From the NCBI GenBank assembly GCA_027485995.1, contig JAIXPW010000221.1:1-64000 (forward strand): a stretch of 64,000 bases of DNA, in the 5' to 3' direction. A model generated the notes under the pieces. It was given only the letters and a program-made list of their open reading frames with translations. It did not search any database and was not told the origin of the DNA. The stretch comes from Verrucomicrobiaceae bacterium. GTDB taxonomy: Bacteria > Verrucomicrobiota > Verrucomicrobiia > Verrucomicrobiales > Akkermansiaceae. A program made the translations under genes and the position numbers. Positions 32,894 to 41,924 of this stretch are shown piece after piece; position 1 is the first letter of the stretch; every line of letters starts with the position of its first letter.

Positions 32894-34807
32894 GTGAAAT
32901 TCGCCGCCCTCCTGCTCGCCGCCGTCGCCTGGGTTCTCCCCCTTATCGGAGACGCTGCGGTGAAGCCGAACATCGTCTTCATCCTCGCCGATGACCTCGG
33001 CTGGGCGGACACCGCGCTTTATGGCCAGACGAAACTCTATCGCACGCCGAACCTGGAACGATTGGCGAAGCGCGGCATGACCTTCGATCGCGCCTACGCT
33101 GCCAGCCCGCTGTGCTCCCCCACCCGCTCCAGCATCCTCACCGGCCTGCATCCGGCCCGCACCGGGATCACCACGCCGAACTGCCATGAGCCTCGCGTGG
33201 TCCTTCAAGCCACCACCGGGAAAACCGCGCCGCCTTCGAAAAAATCGATCGCACCCGACCCACCGACCCGCCTCAACACCACCTGGCCGACGCTTTCCAA
33301 GGCCCTGAAGTCCGCCGGTTACGCGACCGGGCATTTCGGAAAATGGCATCTCGGCGCCGAGCCCTACTCGCCGCTCCAGCAGGGCTTCGATGTCGATGTC
33401 CCCCACTATCCAGGCCCCGGACCGGCGGGCAGTTTCGTGGCTCCGTGGAAATTTCCCGACTTCGATCCGCAGACGCCGAACGAGCACCTCGAAGACCGCA
33501 TGGCCAAGGAGGCCGTGGCCTTTCTGGAAAAGCACAAGGACGAGCCCTTCTTTCTCAACTACTGGATGTTCAGTGTCCACGCGCCCTTCGATGCCAAGAA
33601 GGCGCTGATCGAAGAGTATCGCAGCAAGATCGATCCCACCAATCCGCAGCGCAGTCCAACCTATGCCGCGATGGTCGAGAGCATGGACGACGCCGTCGGC
33701 ACGCTGCTCGACACGCTCGACCGCCTCGGCATCGCCGATCGCACGATCATCGTCTTTTTCTCCGACAACGGTGGCAACATGTATGACGAGGTCGATGGCA
33801 TCACGCCGACCAGCAATGCCCCATTGCGCGGAGGAAAGGCCACCGTCTTCGAGGGCGGCATCCGCGTGCCCTGCGTGGTCAGTTGGCCGGGCTTGATCAA
33901 GGCGGACACACGCAACGAAACCGTGATCCAGAGCTGCGATTTCTATCCGACCCTGCTGGAGGCCACGGGTCTAACAGCCCTGCCCGGCCAAGCCTTCGAT
34001 GGCGTGAACCTGATGCCGGTCCTGCAAGGCGGCACGCTGGAGCGCGACGCGATCTTCACCTACTTCCCGCACGATCCGGGCGTGCCCGACTGGCTGCCGC
34101 CCTCCGTCGTGATGCATCAGGGCGACTGGAAACTGATCCGCATCTTCTTCGGCGGAGAAAACGGAAAGCATCGCTGGAAACTCTTCAATCTTCGCACGGA
34201 TCCAGGCGAGAAGAACGACCTATCAGCCACCGAAACAGAGCGCGTCAAGACGATGGACGCGCGCATCGAGGCCTTTCTAACAGACACCAAGGCCGTCCAG
34301 CCGATCGCCAATCCCGCATTCGATCCCGCCAAGTATCAGCCCAAGGAGGAAGGCGTTCAGAACAATCGCGCCAAGGACAAGTCCAAGCCGAAGGCCACAC
34401 CGACACCCAAGGACGATGCCGCTGATCCGAAGCTCCAGGGCTGGAGGGCACGCCAATGCACGGCGACCGTCAATGCGGGCATCGTCACTCTAACAGCCCA
34501 GGGCGTGTCTCCCTTTCTCGGCGTCGGCGCGGCGGCCGATGGCCCGGCCACGCTCAAGTTCCGGACCCGCAGCGCGACGGGCGGCGAGGGCAGGGTCGAG
34601 TGGCTGACTCCCGGGAAGGCTCCACTTCCCGGGAACTCGGTCCCATTCATCGTGAAGCCCGGCGATTGGCAGGAAATCTCCGTGAAGATCCCCGCCGAAG
34701 GGCCGATCGGCATCCTCCGCCTCTACCTCCCCGCACAGCCGCAAGCCCTGGAACTCGACTGGGTCGAGCTCTCCGGCAAGGCGAAGCCGAAGCGCTGGGA
34801 GTTTTAA
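32894..34807 (+). CDS. exported arylsulfatase-family hydrolase
   Basis: About 637 residues from a GTG start. The frame stays open to an ATG at 32768, but GTG 32894 directly begins a signal peptide ([20 protein letters not shown]). Sulfatase hallmarks: [11 protein letters not shown] (metal Asp pair), [12 protein letters not shown], whose Cys becomes formylglycine, [14 protein letters not shown] and [16 protein letters not shown]. After the catalytic domain, a Lys/Pro-rich linker leads to a C-terminal beta domain of about 120 residues (from [14 protein letters not shown]). Likely desulfates glycans outside the cytoplasm. No anaerobic sulfatase-maturase is seen. Confidence 0.9.
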   Translation: MKFAALLLAAVAWVLPLIGDAAVKPNIVFILADDLGWADTALYGQTKLYRTPNLERLAKRGMTFDRAYAASPLCSPTRSSILTGLHPARTGITTPNCHEPRVVLQATTGKTAPPSKKSIAPDPPTRLNTTWPTLSKALKSAGYATGHFGKWHLGAEPYSPLQQGFDVDVPHYPGPGPAGSFVAPWKFPDFDPQTPNEHLEDRMAKEAVAFLEKHKDEPFFLNYWMFSVHAPFDAKKALIEEYRSKIDPTNPQRSPTYAAMVESMDDAVGTLLDTLDRLGIADRTIIVFFSDNGGNMYDEVDGITPTSNAPLRGGKATVFEGGIRVPCVVSWPGLIKADTRNETVIQSCDFYPTLLEATGLTALPGQAFDGVNLMPVLQGGTLERDAIFTYFPHDPGVPDWLPPSVVMHQGDWKLIRIFFGGENGKHRWKLFNLRTDPGEKNDLSATETERVKTMDARIEAFLTDTKAVQPIANPAFDPAKYQPKEEGVQNNRAKDKSKPKATPTPKDDAADPKLQGWRARQCTATVNAGIVTLTAQGVSPFLGVGAAADGPATLKFRTRSATGGEGRVEWLTPGKAPLPGNSVPFIVKPGDWQEISVKIPAEGPIGILRLYLPAQPQALELDWVELSGKAKPKRWEF

Positions 34808-34823
34808 GCCGGTGCCCGAAGCC

Positions 34824-35507
34824 TCAGCCCCTGCGCCGCTCGAGGATGACCAGCATCATGAAGGAAAGAATGAGATTCATTTCCTCACGTGAAGTCATGT
34901 TGCCGAGCTTGTCAATCTGGAAGCGTCCTTCGAAAAACGCAGGCTGCTTCGTCATCCGCATGGCGCCTTCGCCGTTGCTGCGACTGGCGAGGTAGCGCGG
35001 GTGGAACAGGTAGCCGGTGAGGATGCCGATGATCGGAATTTCGCCGAGGATGGCGTCCGCGACCTTGGCTCCGGGATTCTCCTCCTTGATCGAGAAATCC
35101 GGGACCTCGTCTCCGGGATTGAAGGTCTCGTAGTGGGCTTTCCAGATCGAGCGCCAGCCACGACGGCCCACGCTGCCGATGGCCCCGCCGCTGGCATCGG
35201 TCATGAAGTAGCGGGCGGACCAGTCGATGACCTTGTTGGTCTTGATGTCCGCGAGACGGGTGGTGCGGGAGGAGTCGGTGAAGATCTCGACGTGCTCCTT
35301 GAACTTGAAGAATTTCTGCTTGGTGTGCAGCACGGTGCGGCCAGCGGCGTCGGTGACATTCGCCTGGGTGGTGAGCGCCAGAATCTTGAAGGACAGGGTC
35401 AGCGGATACTGGAGCCCCGAGAGCGCCTTGGCGACCTGGTCATTCGGCAAAGGAGGTGGCGGAGTGATCGAAGAAACCGGGGCTGCGTAGGGATTCTCGT
35501 CGGACAT
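34824..35507 (-). CDS. NPYAAP-leader protein with LURP1/tubby-like beta domain
   Basis: A 227-residue protein that begins MSDENPYAAPVSS, an N-terminal motif common in Verrucomicrobiota and Planctomycetota membrane proteins. The body (LSFKILALTTQANVTDAAG, VLHTKQKFFKFKEHVEIF) resembles LURP-one-related/tubby-like beta-barrels of the scramblase superfamily. A moderately hydrophobic stretch (AILGEIPIIGILTGYLF) and a C-terminal one (MNLILSFMMLVILE) may contact the membrane. Convergent with the sulfatase gene. Family placement is tentative. Confidence 0.6.
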   Translation of the reverse strand: MSDENPYAAPVSSITPPPPLPNDQVAKALSGLQYPLTLSFKILALTTQANVTDAAGRTVLHTKQKFFKFKEHVEIFTDSSRTTRLADIKTNKVIDWSARYFMTDASGGAIGSVGRRGWRSIWKAHYETFNPGDEVPDFSIKEENPGAKVADAILGEIPIIGILTGYLFHPRYLASRSNGEGAMRMTKQPAFFEGRFQIDKLGNMTSREEMNLILSFMMLVILERRRG

Positions 35508-35678
35508 GATGGGGGGAATTAGCAGGTGGCAGGCCGGATGGCGAGAGGGTTTGCATGCCTTGGTCGGCGGGGAAGGAATGACGAATTCCGAAATCCGAAT
35601 GACGAAGGAATGGCCCCGAAGGCAAACGACTTGTGATTATCCACGCCGATCGATCAGGCCTTTGGTCACTATGATTTC
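35508..35678. repeat. intergenic segment with repeated CCGAAATCCGAATGACGAA words
   Basis: Lies between proS (ending 35679) and the NPYAAP gene. It includes GACGAATTCCGAAATCCGAA followed by TGACGAAGGAATG, a direct/inverted word repeat of the kind dispersed between genes in this window. No gene is supported. Confidence 0.35.
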
Positions 35679-37193
35679 TCAATAGCTCCGGCCCCAGATC
35701 GCGCGTGAGCGGGTGGGGGTGCCGGTGAGGATGCAAGGTGCTTCGGGCTCGTTCTGCTTGTCGAGCGGCAGGCAGCGGATGGTGATCTTGTGCTGCTTGG
35801 AAAGCTCGTCCTCCTGGTCCGGCGAGGCGGCCCATGGCGTGATCAGCCAGCCGCCGTCTTCCTTGGCCCAATGGGCGTGGAAATCTTCAAGGCGGGTGCA
35901 CTCGGTGATGTTCGCATCGCGGAAGTCGGTGGCCTTTTTCAGCAGTGAATCGTGGATCTCGAGGAGGACGTCCGAGGCGCGCTGGATGAAGTCCTCCTTG
36001 TCGAGAAACTCCTTGGCGGAAACCGGCTGATCGCGACGCTGGAGGCAGACTTTCCGCGTTTCGATGTCCCGTGGTCCGATCTCGATCCGGATCGGCACGC
36101 CCTTCTTGATCCATTCCCACTTCTTCACGCCGCCATTGAGATCGCGGGTATCGACGACGACCCGCAGCGGATCGCCATGGAAAAGCTGATTGCGCAGGGT
36201 GGCGGCGAGGGCCTGGCAGGCTTCGAGCACGGCGGCCTTGCTGTCTTCCTTCGGCGTGACCGGGAGAATGACGATCTGCTGGGTGGCGACGCGCGGTGGC
36301 AGGACCAGCCCGTCGTCATCGGAATGCGCCATGATCAGCGTGCCGATCATGCGGGTCGAAACGCCCCACGAGGTGGTGTGGGCGTGCTCGACCGCACCAT
36401 CGCGTCCGGTGAACGAGATGTCCTGGGCCTTCGAGAAATTCTGGCCGAGGTAGTGCGAGGTGCCGGCTTGGATGGCTTTCCGGTCCTGGACCATCGCTTC
36501 GACGGTTAGAGTCATGTCGGCACCGGGGAAGCGCTCGTTTTCCGTCTTCTCGCCGGGGATGACCGGGATGGCGAGGTGGTCGCGGAGGAACTCCTCGTAA
36601 AGCCCGTGGATCATCCGGGTTTCCTCGATCGCCTCAGCCTTGGTCTCATGCGCGGTATGGCCTTCCTGCCACAGGAACTCGGCGGTGCGGAGGAACAGGC
36701 GCGGACGCATTTCCCAACGCATGACGTTGGCCCACTGGTTGATCAGCAGCGGCAGATCGCGATACGACTGCACCCAGCGGGCAAAGGCGGCACCGATGAT
36801 CGTCTCGGAAGTCGGGCGGATGACGTAGGGCTCGGTGAGCTTGCCACTGGGGATCATCTTCGTTTTTCCGGTGACCTCGTCCTTAACCGCTTCGAGGCGA
36901 TGGTGGGTGACGACGGCGCACTCGGTGGCGAAGCCCTCGGCGTGCTCGGCTTCCTTTTCCAGGTAGGAAAGCGGGATCAGCAGGGGGAAGTAGGCGTTCT
37001 GGTGGCCGGTGGCCTTGAAGCGTCGGTCGAGCTGCTGCTGGATGAGTTCCCAGATGCCGTAGCCCCAAGGCTTGATGACCATGCAGCCTCGGGTTTCCGA
37101 GTTCTCCGCCATGTCGGCGGCACGGATGACTTGTTGATACCACTCGGGGAAATCCTCCGCGCGGGTCGGGCTGATGGCGGTCTTGTCTGACAT
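35679..37193 (-). CDS. proS: prolyl-tRNA synthetase, archaeal/eukaryote-like type
   Basis: Charges tRNA-Pro with proline in the cytoplasm. The 504-residue protein belongs to the class II ProRS form without the large bacterial editing insertion: RPTSETIIGAAFARWVQSYR, WANVMRWEMRPRLFLRTAEF with LWQEGHTAH, then AHTTSWGVSTRMIGTLIMAH (motif 3 region), and the anticodon-binding domain. It ends in Tyr, as these forms typically do. The ATG at 37193 has no competing upstream start. No second proS is in view. Confidence 0.95.
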   Translation of the reverse strand: MSDKTAISPTRAEDFPEWYQQVIRAADMAENSETRGCMVIKPWGYGIWELIQQQLDRRFKATGHQNAYFPLLIPLSYLEKEAEHAEGFATECAVVTHHRLEAVKDEVTGKTKMIPSGKLTEPYVIRPTSETIIGAAFARWVQSYRDLPLLINQWANVMRWEMRPRLFLRTAEFLWQEGHTAHETKAEAIEETRMIHGLYEEFLRDHLAIPVIPGEKTENERFPGADMTLTVEAMVQDRKAIQAGTSHYLGQNFSKAQDISFTGRDGAVEHAHTTSWGVSTRMIGTLIMAHSDDDGLVLPPRVATQQIVILPVTPKEDSKAAVLEACQALAATLRNQLFHGDPLRVVVDTRDLNGGVKKWEWIKKGVPIRIEIGPRDIETRKVCLQRRDQPVSAKEFLDKEDFIQRASDVLLEIHDSLLKKATDFRDANITECTRLEDFHAHWAKEDGGWLITPWAASPDQEDELSKQHKITIRCLPLDKQNEPEAPCILTGTPTRSRAIWGRSY

Positions 37194-37256
37194 GGGCGGG
37201 GAGGGATTAGACCATTGAACCTCGAACGTCCAACCCGGAAGTTTGGAGGGTGGGGT

Positions 37257-37285
37257 TTGACTTTCCCCGACGGCTTCTGTTTAAA
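37257..37285 (+). promoter_or_regulatory. sigma-70-like promoter with a near-leaderless start
   Basis: TTGACT (37257-37262), a 17-bp spacer and TTTAAA (37280-37285) end only seven bases before the ATG at 37293. Transcription would begin at or next to the start codon. Confidence 0.55.
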
Positions 37286-37292
37286 CCTGCGA

Positions 37293-38246
37293 ATGGACGA
37301 AAGCTCGCAGCTCCCCGGACGATTCCTGCCCTCCAAGGTTTACGCCCGTTGGAAATGGACGGTGCGCTTCGGTCTGTTCGCGGTGCCGCTGATCTTGTTT
37401 CTCGTGGGTGGATTCGTGCTCTATCTTGAGCCCTCCCGGTATGAGAGCAAGGCGGTCTTCGAATATCACGGCAACCGCACTCCGGTCGAAGCAGCGGCCT
37501 TGTTGAAATCCCGCAATGTTCAGGTCGATGTCTGTGACACGCTGGAACTCAACAAGCAGCTCGACTTGGACAGGGAGACCGTCATTGAAACGCTCTCCAA
37601 GGCGACGGAAACCCAGTTGGATCCAGTCACCGGGCTGATCGAGGTCCGCGTGACCCATGCACGGAAAGAACTGGCACGGGATGTCGCGGCAGGGTTGGTC
37701 AAGGCACTCGACCGCTATGAGACCACACTTTCCAGGAACGCGATCAACTTCCGCCTGCAGGCGCTGAGACTCGCGATCCGCAATGGCGAGGACAAGGCAG
37801 ACGCTCGTCGCAAGGACCTGCTGCAGCTCATTGCCGTGCGTGGCGAGGCGCCTGCCGACCCCGCTTCCAAGCTGGACATCACAGCCTCAAGGATCGAGTG
37901 GGAGCAGGAGTGCCGTCGGGTGGCCGACAACAAGAACCGCGCGGCGGAGATGGACCTGGAACTCGCCAGCCTCGGAAAATTCACGACGATCCACACGGAT
38001 CCGGTCATTTCCCAGACCCCGGCCGGAAAGAAGTCTGAGGACAGTCTGGGCGAAGTCAGCCTCGAAGCTCTCGGTTACGGCCTGCTTTTCGCGCTGCTGG
38101 TTCCCTATCTTTTCGAACTCGCCTGCCCCTTTTATCGCCGCCGAATCAAGCTGCCTGTGAGAAAAGCAGTGGCAACGGACTCGACTGACGAGTGGTCCAC
38201 TCCGACGAAACCGTCTGACCTTGTGCCTTCCGGTCTGAACGGTTGA
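37293..38246 (+). CDS. Wzz-like chain-length determinant protein
   Basis: About 317 residues with TM1 near residues 26-47 (VRFGLFAVPLILFLVGGFVLY), a periplasmic helical domain with coiled-coil character, and TM2 near 266-286 (LGYGLLFALLVPYLFELACPF). This is the Wzz/polysaccharide co-polymerase layout: YESKAVFEYHGNR after TM1 matches the family's first strand. The ATG at 37293 is chosen because a good promoter ends just before it. No glycosyltransferases are adjacent, so the polymer it controls is unknown. Confidence 0.75.
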   Translation: MDESSQLPGRFLPSKVYARWKWTVRFGLFAVPLILFLVGGFVLYLEPSRYESKAVFEYHGNRTPVEAAALLKSRNVQVDVCDTLELNKQLDLDRETVIETLSKATETQLDPVTGLIEVRVTHARKELARDVAAGLVKALDRYETTLSRNAINFRLQALRLAIRNGEDKADARRKDLLQLIAVRGEAPADPASKLDITASRIEWEQECRRVADNKNRAAEMDLELASLGKFTTIHTDPVISQTPAGKKSEDSLGEVSLEALGYGLLFALLVPYLFELACPFYRRRIKLPVRKAVATDSTDEWSTPTKPSDLVPSGLNG

Positions 38247-38252
38247 AAGCGG

Positions 38253-38282
38253 GAGCCAAGACAGTCCTCCCTTTTTTGGCTC
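38253..38282. terminator. hairpin terminator after the Wzz-like gene
   Basis: GAGCCAA (38253-38259) pairs with TTGGCTC (38276-38282); the loop carries CCCTTTT. It starts seven bases after the stop codon. Confidence 0.5.
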
Positions 38283-38459
38283 GCGATCGGCGACCAGGAC
38301 GGCCAAGCCCGAAGATCGCCGCTCCCAGGCCGCTGCCGGTTGGGAATCTCAGTGGGTTTTCGCCCAGCCCGGTGACCGAAAACCGCCGTGAATGGATCAA
38401 GAAGCGCGGGTGAGATTCCCGGAAATCGTCCGCCGCCCGATGAAAAGCGAGAAGGGGGT

Positions 38460-38488
38460 TTGACAGTCCGGGGCTGGATCGTCTTAGT
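38460..38488 (+). promoter_or_regulatory. sigma-70-like promoter
   Basis: TTGACA (38460-38465), a 17-bp spacer and CTTAGT (38483-38488), about 31 bp upstream of the ATG at 38520. Confidence 0.5.
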
Positions 38489-38519
38489 AGGTTCCTCCAA
38501 ACCCCACTGACCGTCCCGC

Positions 38520-39263
38520 ATGAGCGAGAATGAAAACCAACCAGCTCCGTCCAAGCAGACGTCGAGCGTGCCCCTGAAGAAGGAAACCGTTCGCGTCACG
38601 CTGAAAGCGGCCGATGCTCCTCCTGCCGTTGCTCCTCCAGCTCCCACGGTGGCCCCTCCGGTGGCGACCGTTCCTGGCTCAGCCCCGGTCGTCCGTCCGC
38701 CGACACCGTCCGCTCCAAGTGCTCCTGCTGCGCCTACGGTTGGTGGTGCACCACGTCCTCCCGGCCCAGCGCCGACCATTCCTCTGAAGCCTGTCGGCGC
38801 TCCGACCGCTCCGGGCATGGGTGCCCCCACGATTCGTCTGGCCACCGCGCCAGGACCAGGATCCACCGGTGCCCCCACCATTCCACTCCGTCCCTCAGGA
38901 GCGCCAACCGCTCCAGGCGCAGGGCCCACCGTCGCCCTTCCTAAGGCCACCGTCCAGCTTCAGGCCCCGACCCAGCCGCTCGGCACCGCTCGTCCGACCC
39001 TCACCCAGTCCCCCACCCTCCAAGGTGAGGAAGAGGAAGACGAAGGCTCCGGCGAAACCGTTGGCAATGTCCTCTCGGTCGTTGGTTTCATCGCCGCCAT
39101 CGCACTCCTTGCATTCCAGCTCATGATCTCCAGCACCTGGGTCGGCGCGAAGTACGTGCAGAACCCTGGCGAGGAAAAAGGCACCCCGAAGAGCTACAAT
39201 CCTCCGGCTGAGAGCCCTGCCGACCGCAGCCTTCTCAGTGAAATCTTTGCATCCGAACAATAA
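38520..39263 (+). CDS. Pro/Ala-rich single-pass membrane protein
   Basis: A 247-residue protein. The first 160 residues are low-complexity Pro/Ala/Thr with recurring short strands (KKETVRVTLKA, APTIPLKPVGAPTAPGMG, APTIPLRPSGAPTAPGAG), then an acidic patch (EEEEDEG), a TM segment near 183-203 (VLSVVGFIAAIALLAFQLMI) and a short tail. It resembles disordered cytoplasmic linkers anchored in the membrane. No enzyme motif. A 26-codon membrane peptide gene follows after eight bases. Confidence 0.7.
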   Translation: MSENENQPAPSKQTSSVPLKKETVRVTLKAADAPPAVAPPAPTVAPPVATVPGSAPVVRPPTPSAPSAPAAPTVGGAPRPPGPAPTIPLKPVGAPTAPGMGAPTIRLATAPGPGSTGAPTIPLRPSGAPTAPGAGPTVALPKATVQLQAPTQPLGTARPTLTQSPTLQGEEEEDEGSGETVGNVLSVVGFIAAIALLAFQLMISSTWVGAKYVQNPGEEKGTPKSYNPPAESPADRSLLSEIFASEQ

Positions 39264-39271
39264 CTGAAACC

Positions 39272-39352
39272 ATGTTCCTTCCCATCCTCAATCTCATCAT
39301 CGGTGGCACGGTTGCCTACTTCGCCTACACGGCCTGGGCTCTGCCGCTCTGA
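39272..39352 (+). CDS. 26-residue membrane peptide
   Basis: ATG 39272 to TGA 39352 encodes MFLPILNLIIGGTVAYFAYT plus AWALPL, a single hydrophobic helix. It starts eight bases after the stop of the Pro/Ala-rich membrane protein gene and so could be translated from the same mRNA, perhaps as a small partner subunit. The evidence is position and composition only. Confidence 0.45.
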   Translation: MFLPILNLIIGGTVAYFAYTAWALPL

Positions 39353-39441
39353 AACCTGATTCATCCATTTCACCACGGGCTGCCTCGTTTAATCGCGGGG
39401 CAGCCCTTGACGTTTCATCCACCTGCATCCACGTTCCGCTC

Positions 39442-39762
39442 ATGGCACTCCAACTCACCGAAGCCAATTTCCAATCCGAAGTGATCGATTCCGATCAACC
39501 TGTTCTCGTCGATTTCTGGGCGGAATGGTGTGGCCCCTGCAAAATGATCGGCCCTGTCATCGATCAGGTCGCCACCGACCTCGAAGGCCAGGCCAAGGTC
39601 GGCAAGGTCAATGTCGATGACGCCCGCGAGCTTTCCGCGAAGTACGGAGTCCGCAGCATCCCGCTCCTCCTGTTCTTCAAGAACGGCGAGGTGAAGGACC
39701 AGATCGTCGGGGCCAATGTCACGAAGGACCAGCTCAAGGCCAAGCTCCTCGCCCTGGCCTGA
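39442..39762 (+). CDS. trxA: thioredoxin
   Basis: A 106-residue thioredoxin, the standard length, with the WCGPCK active site (Cys30, Cys33), DFWAEW before it, the cis-Pro in VRSIPLLLFF, and a C-terminal helix. Reduces protein disulfides with electrons from thioredoxin reductase in the cytoplasm. A terminator hairpin lies just after it. Confidence 0.97.
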   Translation: MALQLTEANFQSEVIDSDQPVLVDFWAEWCGPCKMIGPVIDQVATDLEGQAKVGKVNVDDARELSAKYGVRSIPLLLFFKNGEVKDQIVGANVTKDQLKAKLLALA

Positions 39763-39781
39763 GCCGCGTCAAAACTCTTCC

Positions 39782-39818
39782 AAAAGCCGGACTTCCTCAC
39801 AGGGGTCCGGCTTTCTCG
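39782..39818. terminator. terminator downstream of trxA
   Basis: AAAGCCGGAC (39783-39792) pairs with GTCCGGCTTT (39805-39814), followed by a T-rich run (CTCGTTTTT). The convergent minus-strand gene ends inside the loop, so the hairpin may serve both genes. Confidence 0.8.
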
Positions 39819-40309
39819 TTTTTCAGCGACCGCTCAAAGGCCTGCCCTTCCAGACAGTGCCGCAGCCACCAGCCCACCAGCGCCAGCACGATGAAGCCTG
39901 AGTCGTAGAACAACCAGTCGTCCGGCTGGATGTGATAGTCGCCGATCGGCTCCTCCGACCACGGCAGCAGCCAGGGAACCCCACCTGAAACCGCATCCGC
40001 CGCCAGATGCAGCGCAGCGGCCACCCACCCCACCACCGCCACCCTCAGCCGCGTTCCTTTTGGAAACCACCACGTCATCCCGGCGCAGACCGGAAGGAGG
40101 AGGACCAGAAACAGAAGCGTGTGCGACCAGCTCTCATAACGGTCCTCCAGCGAGAGATGCGGCGAGCAGAGATCCGGCAGCACTCCGAACAGGGCCACCA
40201 CCGGCAGCGTCCAGTCCGGAAACACCCGCACACCCCGCCACCTCAGCGAGACCAGCTCGATCGCGAGACAGCCTGTCACCGGCAGGAGCGCATGAAAGCC
40301 ATCGAACAT
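39797..40309 (-). CDS. membrane-bound metal-dependent hydrolase (YdjM-like)
   Basis: About 170 residues with four hydrophobic segments and the family pattern of polar residues between them: ALFGVLPDLCSPHLS, ESWSHTLLFLVLLL and ALHLAADAVSGGVPWLLPWS, where Asp/His residues may bind metal. This fits the LexA-binding inner-membrane hydrolase (YdjM) family. The ATG at 40309 (MFDGFHALLPVTG) is preferred over a TTG at 40429 because AGGGA lies upstream and family members begin near the first TM. Confidence 0.7.
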   Translation of the reverse strand: MFDGFHALLPVTGCLAIELVSLRWRGVRVFPDWTLPVVALFGVLPDLCSPHLSLEDRYESWSHTLLFLVLLLPVCAGMTWWFPKGTRLRVAVVGWVAAALHLAADAVSGGVPWLLPWSEEPIGDYHIQPDDWLFYDSGFIVLALVGWWLRHCLEGQAFERSLKNEKAGPL

Positions 40310-40571
40310 GGTTGGTGGTCCCTGAAGAATGGCAGCTTCTGGATGGATTCCAAGTTCATCCATGAAATCTGCATTGAAGTCCGTCATCGAAACGTCCTGC
40401 CCGGCGTCTCCCTTTATGGGGACAGACAAACTGTGTGGTCTCTCATCTTCCCCTTAAGGTTTCCCCAGGGGCGAAAGAAAAACAGGCGTTTTCCTGGTTT
40501 TCCCTGTAATCGCGGCCTGCAAACGGTGTTTAGGATGTTGGGAGCCGGTGACGGGAATCCCCCGGGTCCCC

Positions 40572-41159
40572 ATGAGCCATGAACGCTGCGAAATCGATCT
40601 CACTGCCTGCCTGGACCAGGCGCGCCAGGGCGACGAGTCTGCCGCGCGGGAGCTTTTCCGCCATTTCCTCCCGATGGTGGCCCGCATCGTCCGTGCCCAT
40701 CGCCCGCCCCGGGACGACGATTCCGATCTCATCCAGGAGACATTCCTACGGGTCTTCCGGCATCTCGGCCGCCTCGATGGTCCGGCGAAGATGGAGCACT
40801 GGGTGGCGCGCATCACGACCAACGTCTGCCGCTCGCGGGCCCGGCTTTGGCGGCGCAGGCCGGAGCTGCGGTTCACCGATCTCCCGGAATCCCAGCAGGC
40901 CTCCATGGTCGCCAGCCTCGGGTCCGAGACGGAATCCGCCGCCTACGATGTCGACAACCACGAACTGTTGGAGCGCCTACTCCAACAACTCCCTCCCGCC
41001 GACCGCGCTCTGGTCGTCCTCCTCGATCTCGATCAGCTCCCTCTCGCCGAAGCGGCCCGACAGCTCGGATGCAGCCGGGGTGCGCTGGCCGTGCGAGCCT
41101 TTCGCGCCCGCCAGCGCTTGAAAGCGATCTGGCAACAATTGAACCGATCCCGCCCATGA
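40572..41159 (+). CDS. ECF-type RNA polymerase sigma factor
   Basis: A 195-residue ECF sigma factor. Region 2: AARELFRHFLPMVARIVRAH and DSDLIQETFLRVFRHLGRL; region 4: LQQLPPADRALVVLLDLDQL and EAARQLGCSRGALAVRAFRA, ending in a basic helix. The ATG at 40572 (MSHERCEID) is preferred to one at 40548. It overlaps the next gene by four bases (ATGA); that gene's single-TM product is its likely membrane anti-sigma partner. Confidence 0.9.
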   Translation: MSHERCEIDLTACLDQARQGDESAARELFRHFLPMVARIVRAHRPPRDDDSDLIQETFLRVFRHLGRLDGPAKMEHWVARITTNVCRSRARLWRRRPELRFTDLPESQQASMVASLGSETESAAYDVDNHELLERLLQQLPPADRALVVLLDLDQLPLAEAARQLGCSRGALAVRAFRARQRLKAIWQQLNRSRP

Positions 41160-41473
41160 ATCCCGATCCACTCGACCGCTTTCTGGAAAGTGCCCGCCGC
41201 GGCAGCGCTTCTCACAGCAGCGACCCGCCCGTCTCGGCCACCTTGGAGGCCGCCGTCATCCGGGGCTTCCATCAGGTGCGTCGCGACCATTCCGAGACCC
41301 TGCGGACCTGCGCCGTCGTTCTCCGCAGGGCTTGGATCGGCTCAGTGGTCGCGGCCGTTCCCCTGTTGGGATGGGTGCAGTGGTTTCCGCCAAGCGTGCC
41401 GACCCACCGCTCCGCCTTGGAATCCTTGTTCGATCCCCCGCCCGATCTCGATCTCTCACTCGTCCAGCCATGA
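41156..41473 (+). CDS. small single-TM protein, candidate anti-sigma factor
   Basis: A 105-residue protein with a cytoplasmic N-terminal half (LDRFLESARRGS, VIRGFHQVRR), a TM near residues 60-77 (WIGSVVAAVPLLGWVQWF) and a short outer tail. Size, topology and ATGA coupling to the ECF sigma gene suggest a membrane anti-sigma role, but no zinc-finger or known anti-sigma motif is seen. Confidence 0.65.
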   Translation: MNPDPLDRFLESARRGSASHSSDPPVSATLEAAVIRGFHQVRRDHSETLRTCAVVLRRAWIGSVVAAVPLLGWVQWFPPSVPTHRSALESLFDPPPDLDLSLVQP

Positions 41474-41889
41474 TTCGCAACGCGACATCCATACGCCTCG
41501 CCCTCCAGCTTTCCGCCCTGATCCTTTTCGTGGCGGCGTCCAGCGGCTACATCGGCTGGCGCATCGGATCAAACCGTACCCCGCCCGGCCCACCACCCGT
41601 CAAGTCGATCGAGGAGACCTTGTCCGAGCTCACCAAGGAGCTGAGCCTGACCGACGATCAGGTCCTCCGCATCCGCCCGATCCTCGAAAAACGCGAACGC
41701 CTGGCGGCCATGCAGGCCCAGAACATCGCCGGGCGGATGAATGCCTTCGCGGAGGAAATGCGCACGGCCCTCGACGAGCGGCAGCGGTCCATCTTCGACG
41801 AACGCACGCGGGAAATTCGCGCCAAGGCCCAGCAACGACGCCCTCGGCCCGGCCCGGAGGTGGATCACCAGGAAAATCCGAAGAAATGA
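41470..41889 (+). CDS. periplasmic CpxP/heavy-metal-sensor-like protein
   Basis: A 139-residue protein with an N-terminal anchor (about residues 10-30) and a helical outer domain: LSELTKELSLTDDQVLRIRP and RMNAFAEEMRTALDERQRSI, the LTDxQ-containing pattern of CpxP/zinc-resistance sensor-like (LTXXQ) proteins. ATGA overlap with the previous gene makes this a three-gene coupled operon, fitting an envelope-stress system. Confidence 0.75.
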   Translation: MIRNATSIRLALQLSALILFVAASSGYIGWRIGSNRTPPGPPPVKSIEETLSELTKELSLTDDQVLRIRPILEKRERLAAMQAQNIAGRMNAFAEEMRTALDERQRSIFDERTREIRAKAQQRRPRPGPEVDHQENPKK

Positions 41890-41924
41890 TGTAATCGCGC
41901 TTCGGAAGCGGAGTTTGCCTTTTC

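Noticed and set aside
38283-38400. Possible PEP-CTERM-like remnant on the minus strand
   Set aside because: The frame has glycine-rich and basic residues but no Pro-Glu-Pro motif, and no start or signal peptide is linked to it.
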